Positions 63,456-64,000 of a DNA stretch of 64,000 bases are shown piece by piece. Under the pieces are notes generated by a model that was given only the letters and a program-made list of their open reading frames with translations, was not told where the DNA came from and made no database searches. Every line of letters begins with the position of its first letter. The first letter of the stretch is position 1. This DNA comes from Candidatus Aalborgiella aggregata (lineage in GTDB: Bacteria; Pseudomonadota; Gammaproteobacteria; Burkholderiales; Burkholderiaceae_C). The translations under genes were made by a program, and so were the position numbers. Location of the stretch: assembly GCA_016705065.1 (NCBI GenBank), contig JADIYY010000002.1:496001-560000 (forward strand), written 5' to 3'.

Positions 63456-64000
63456 ATGCAGCACCCCAGCTACCGCCCCGACATAGATGGCCTGCGCGCC
63501 ATCGCGGTCTTATTGGTTGTGGTGCACCATGCATTCCCCAAGCTCTTGCCCAGTGGTTTTATTGGGGTGGATTTGTTTTTTGTGATTTCAGGGTTTCTGA
63601 TCACGACCATCATCTTTCAGAACCTTGAACGCGGCAGCTTCAGTTTTTTAGATTTCTACACCCGCCGCATCAAACGCATCTTCCCGGCTTTGGCGCTGGT
63701 GTTGTTGGCTTGCTTGGTTTACGGCTGGTTCACGCTGTTGCCTGCTGATTACAAGCTTTTGGGCAAGCACACGGTAGCGGGTGCAGCCTTTGTGTCAAAT
63801 TTCGCGTTTTGGAACGAATCGGGCTACTTCAATGGCGACTCCAAACTCAAACCATTGTTGCATTTATGGTCTTTGGGGATTGAAGAGCAGTACTACATTG
63901 TGTGGCCTTTGATTGCTTGGTTCGCTTGGAAGAAACAAGTCAATTTGCTCAAAGTGTGTTTGGTTCTTCTCATTGCGTCATTGCTGGCCAATATCGTCAC
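63456..64000 (+). CDS. Acyltransferase-3 family protein (3' end outside window)
   Basis: The visible 181 residues begin MQHPSYRPDIDGLRAIAVL and match the upstream acyltransferase closely through the first helices: GFIGVDLFFVISGFL, GSFSFLDFYTRRIKRIF and LLHLWSLGIEEQ. The gene runs off the right edge. It appears to be a tandem paralogue of the gene at 60595-62547; whether it also carries an SGNH domain cannot be seen. Confidence 0.92.
   Translation, partial: MQHPSYRPDIDGLRAIAVLLVVVHHAFPKLLPSGFIGVDLFFVISGFLITTIIFQNLERGSFSFLDFYTRRIKRIFPALALVLLACLVYGWFTLLPADYKLLGKHTVAGAAFVSNFAFWNESGYFNGDSKLKPLLHLWSLGIEEQYYIVWPLIAWFAWKKQVNLLKVCLVLLIASLLANIV

Noticed and set aside
1..64000. CRISPR arrays, tRNA/rRNA genes, prophage or insertion sequences
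   Set aside because: I found no regularly spaced repeats, no tRNA cloverleaf with a 3' CCA, and no integrase or transposase coding frame. The dispersed repeat A copies are irregularly spaced and not CRISPR-like.

Overview
The window is a chromosomal segment of a betaproteobacterium, most likely order Burkholderiales and family Comamonadaceae. This is inferred from the gene neighbourhoods hemA-prfA-prmC-grxD, ubiE-Tim44-ubiJ-ubiB, fmdB-DUF502-aspS and dusB-fis-purH, from the giant DUF3683 Fe-S/FAD protein, and from a short interspersed repeat that looks Comamonadaceae-like to me. Base composition is close to 50% G+C. Nearly all genes are housekeeping genes. I see no phage, integrase, transposase, CRISPR, rRNA or tRNA gene.

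Layout. 1-3.5 kb: partial OmpR-type response regulator, AEC-family carrier, HiPIP and an aldehyde dehydrogenase. 3.6-8.8 kb: valS, galU, a GT90 glycosyltransferase bracketed by two repeat copies, and tusA. 8.8-14.7 kb (minus): rsmB, a DUF971 protein and a 1331-residue FAD/Fe-S oxidoreductase. 14.9-20.8 kb: glycerol-3-phosphate/glycerophosphodiester uptake (ugpB, ugpA, ugpE, ugpC and ugpQ), with two repeats inside the operon and a convergent EamA exporter. 20.9-29.5 kb: hemA-prfA-prmC-grxD-ubiE, split by a cupin/JmjC-like gene, a dienelactone hydrolase, a tautomerase and a badly decayed amtB. 29.5-37.3 kb: pirin and LysR, Tim44-like protein, ubiJ, ubiB, sodium:solute symporter, fmdB and DUF502. 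37.3-42.8 kb: aspS, a YqaA-type protein, dusB, fis and purH.

42.8-54 kb is a purine salvage/catabolism block. xdhA-xdhB diverge from a BMP-type ABC importer (ATPase, two permeases, lipoprotein), followed by adenine deaminase and guanine deaminase. A 12-bp palindrome in the divergent promoter fits a GntR/HutC-type operator. Imported purines would be deaminated to hypoxanthine and xanthine and oxidised to urate. 54-64 kb: HAD hydrolase, pepN (with an apparent frameshift), the ABC-F protein Uup, a DUF4214-like/methyltransferase fusion, an acyltransferase with an SGNH domain, an unknown lipoprotein and the start of a paralogous acyltransferase, apparently a cell-surface glycan modification cluster.

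The most unusual signal is a roughly 60-bp AT-rich repeat with a GCCGGC core and a terminal hairpin, present in nine copies. Seven copies are intergenic. Two lie in frame inside coding sequences (pepN and uup), where they add about 17-20 residues, much like the palindromic elements of Rickettsia. A second oddity is the amtB remnant, which contains an 88-nt stretch without any T on the plus strand and a strong G-quadruplex motif on the minus strand.
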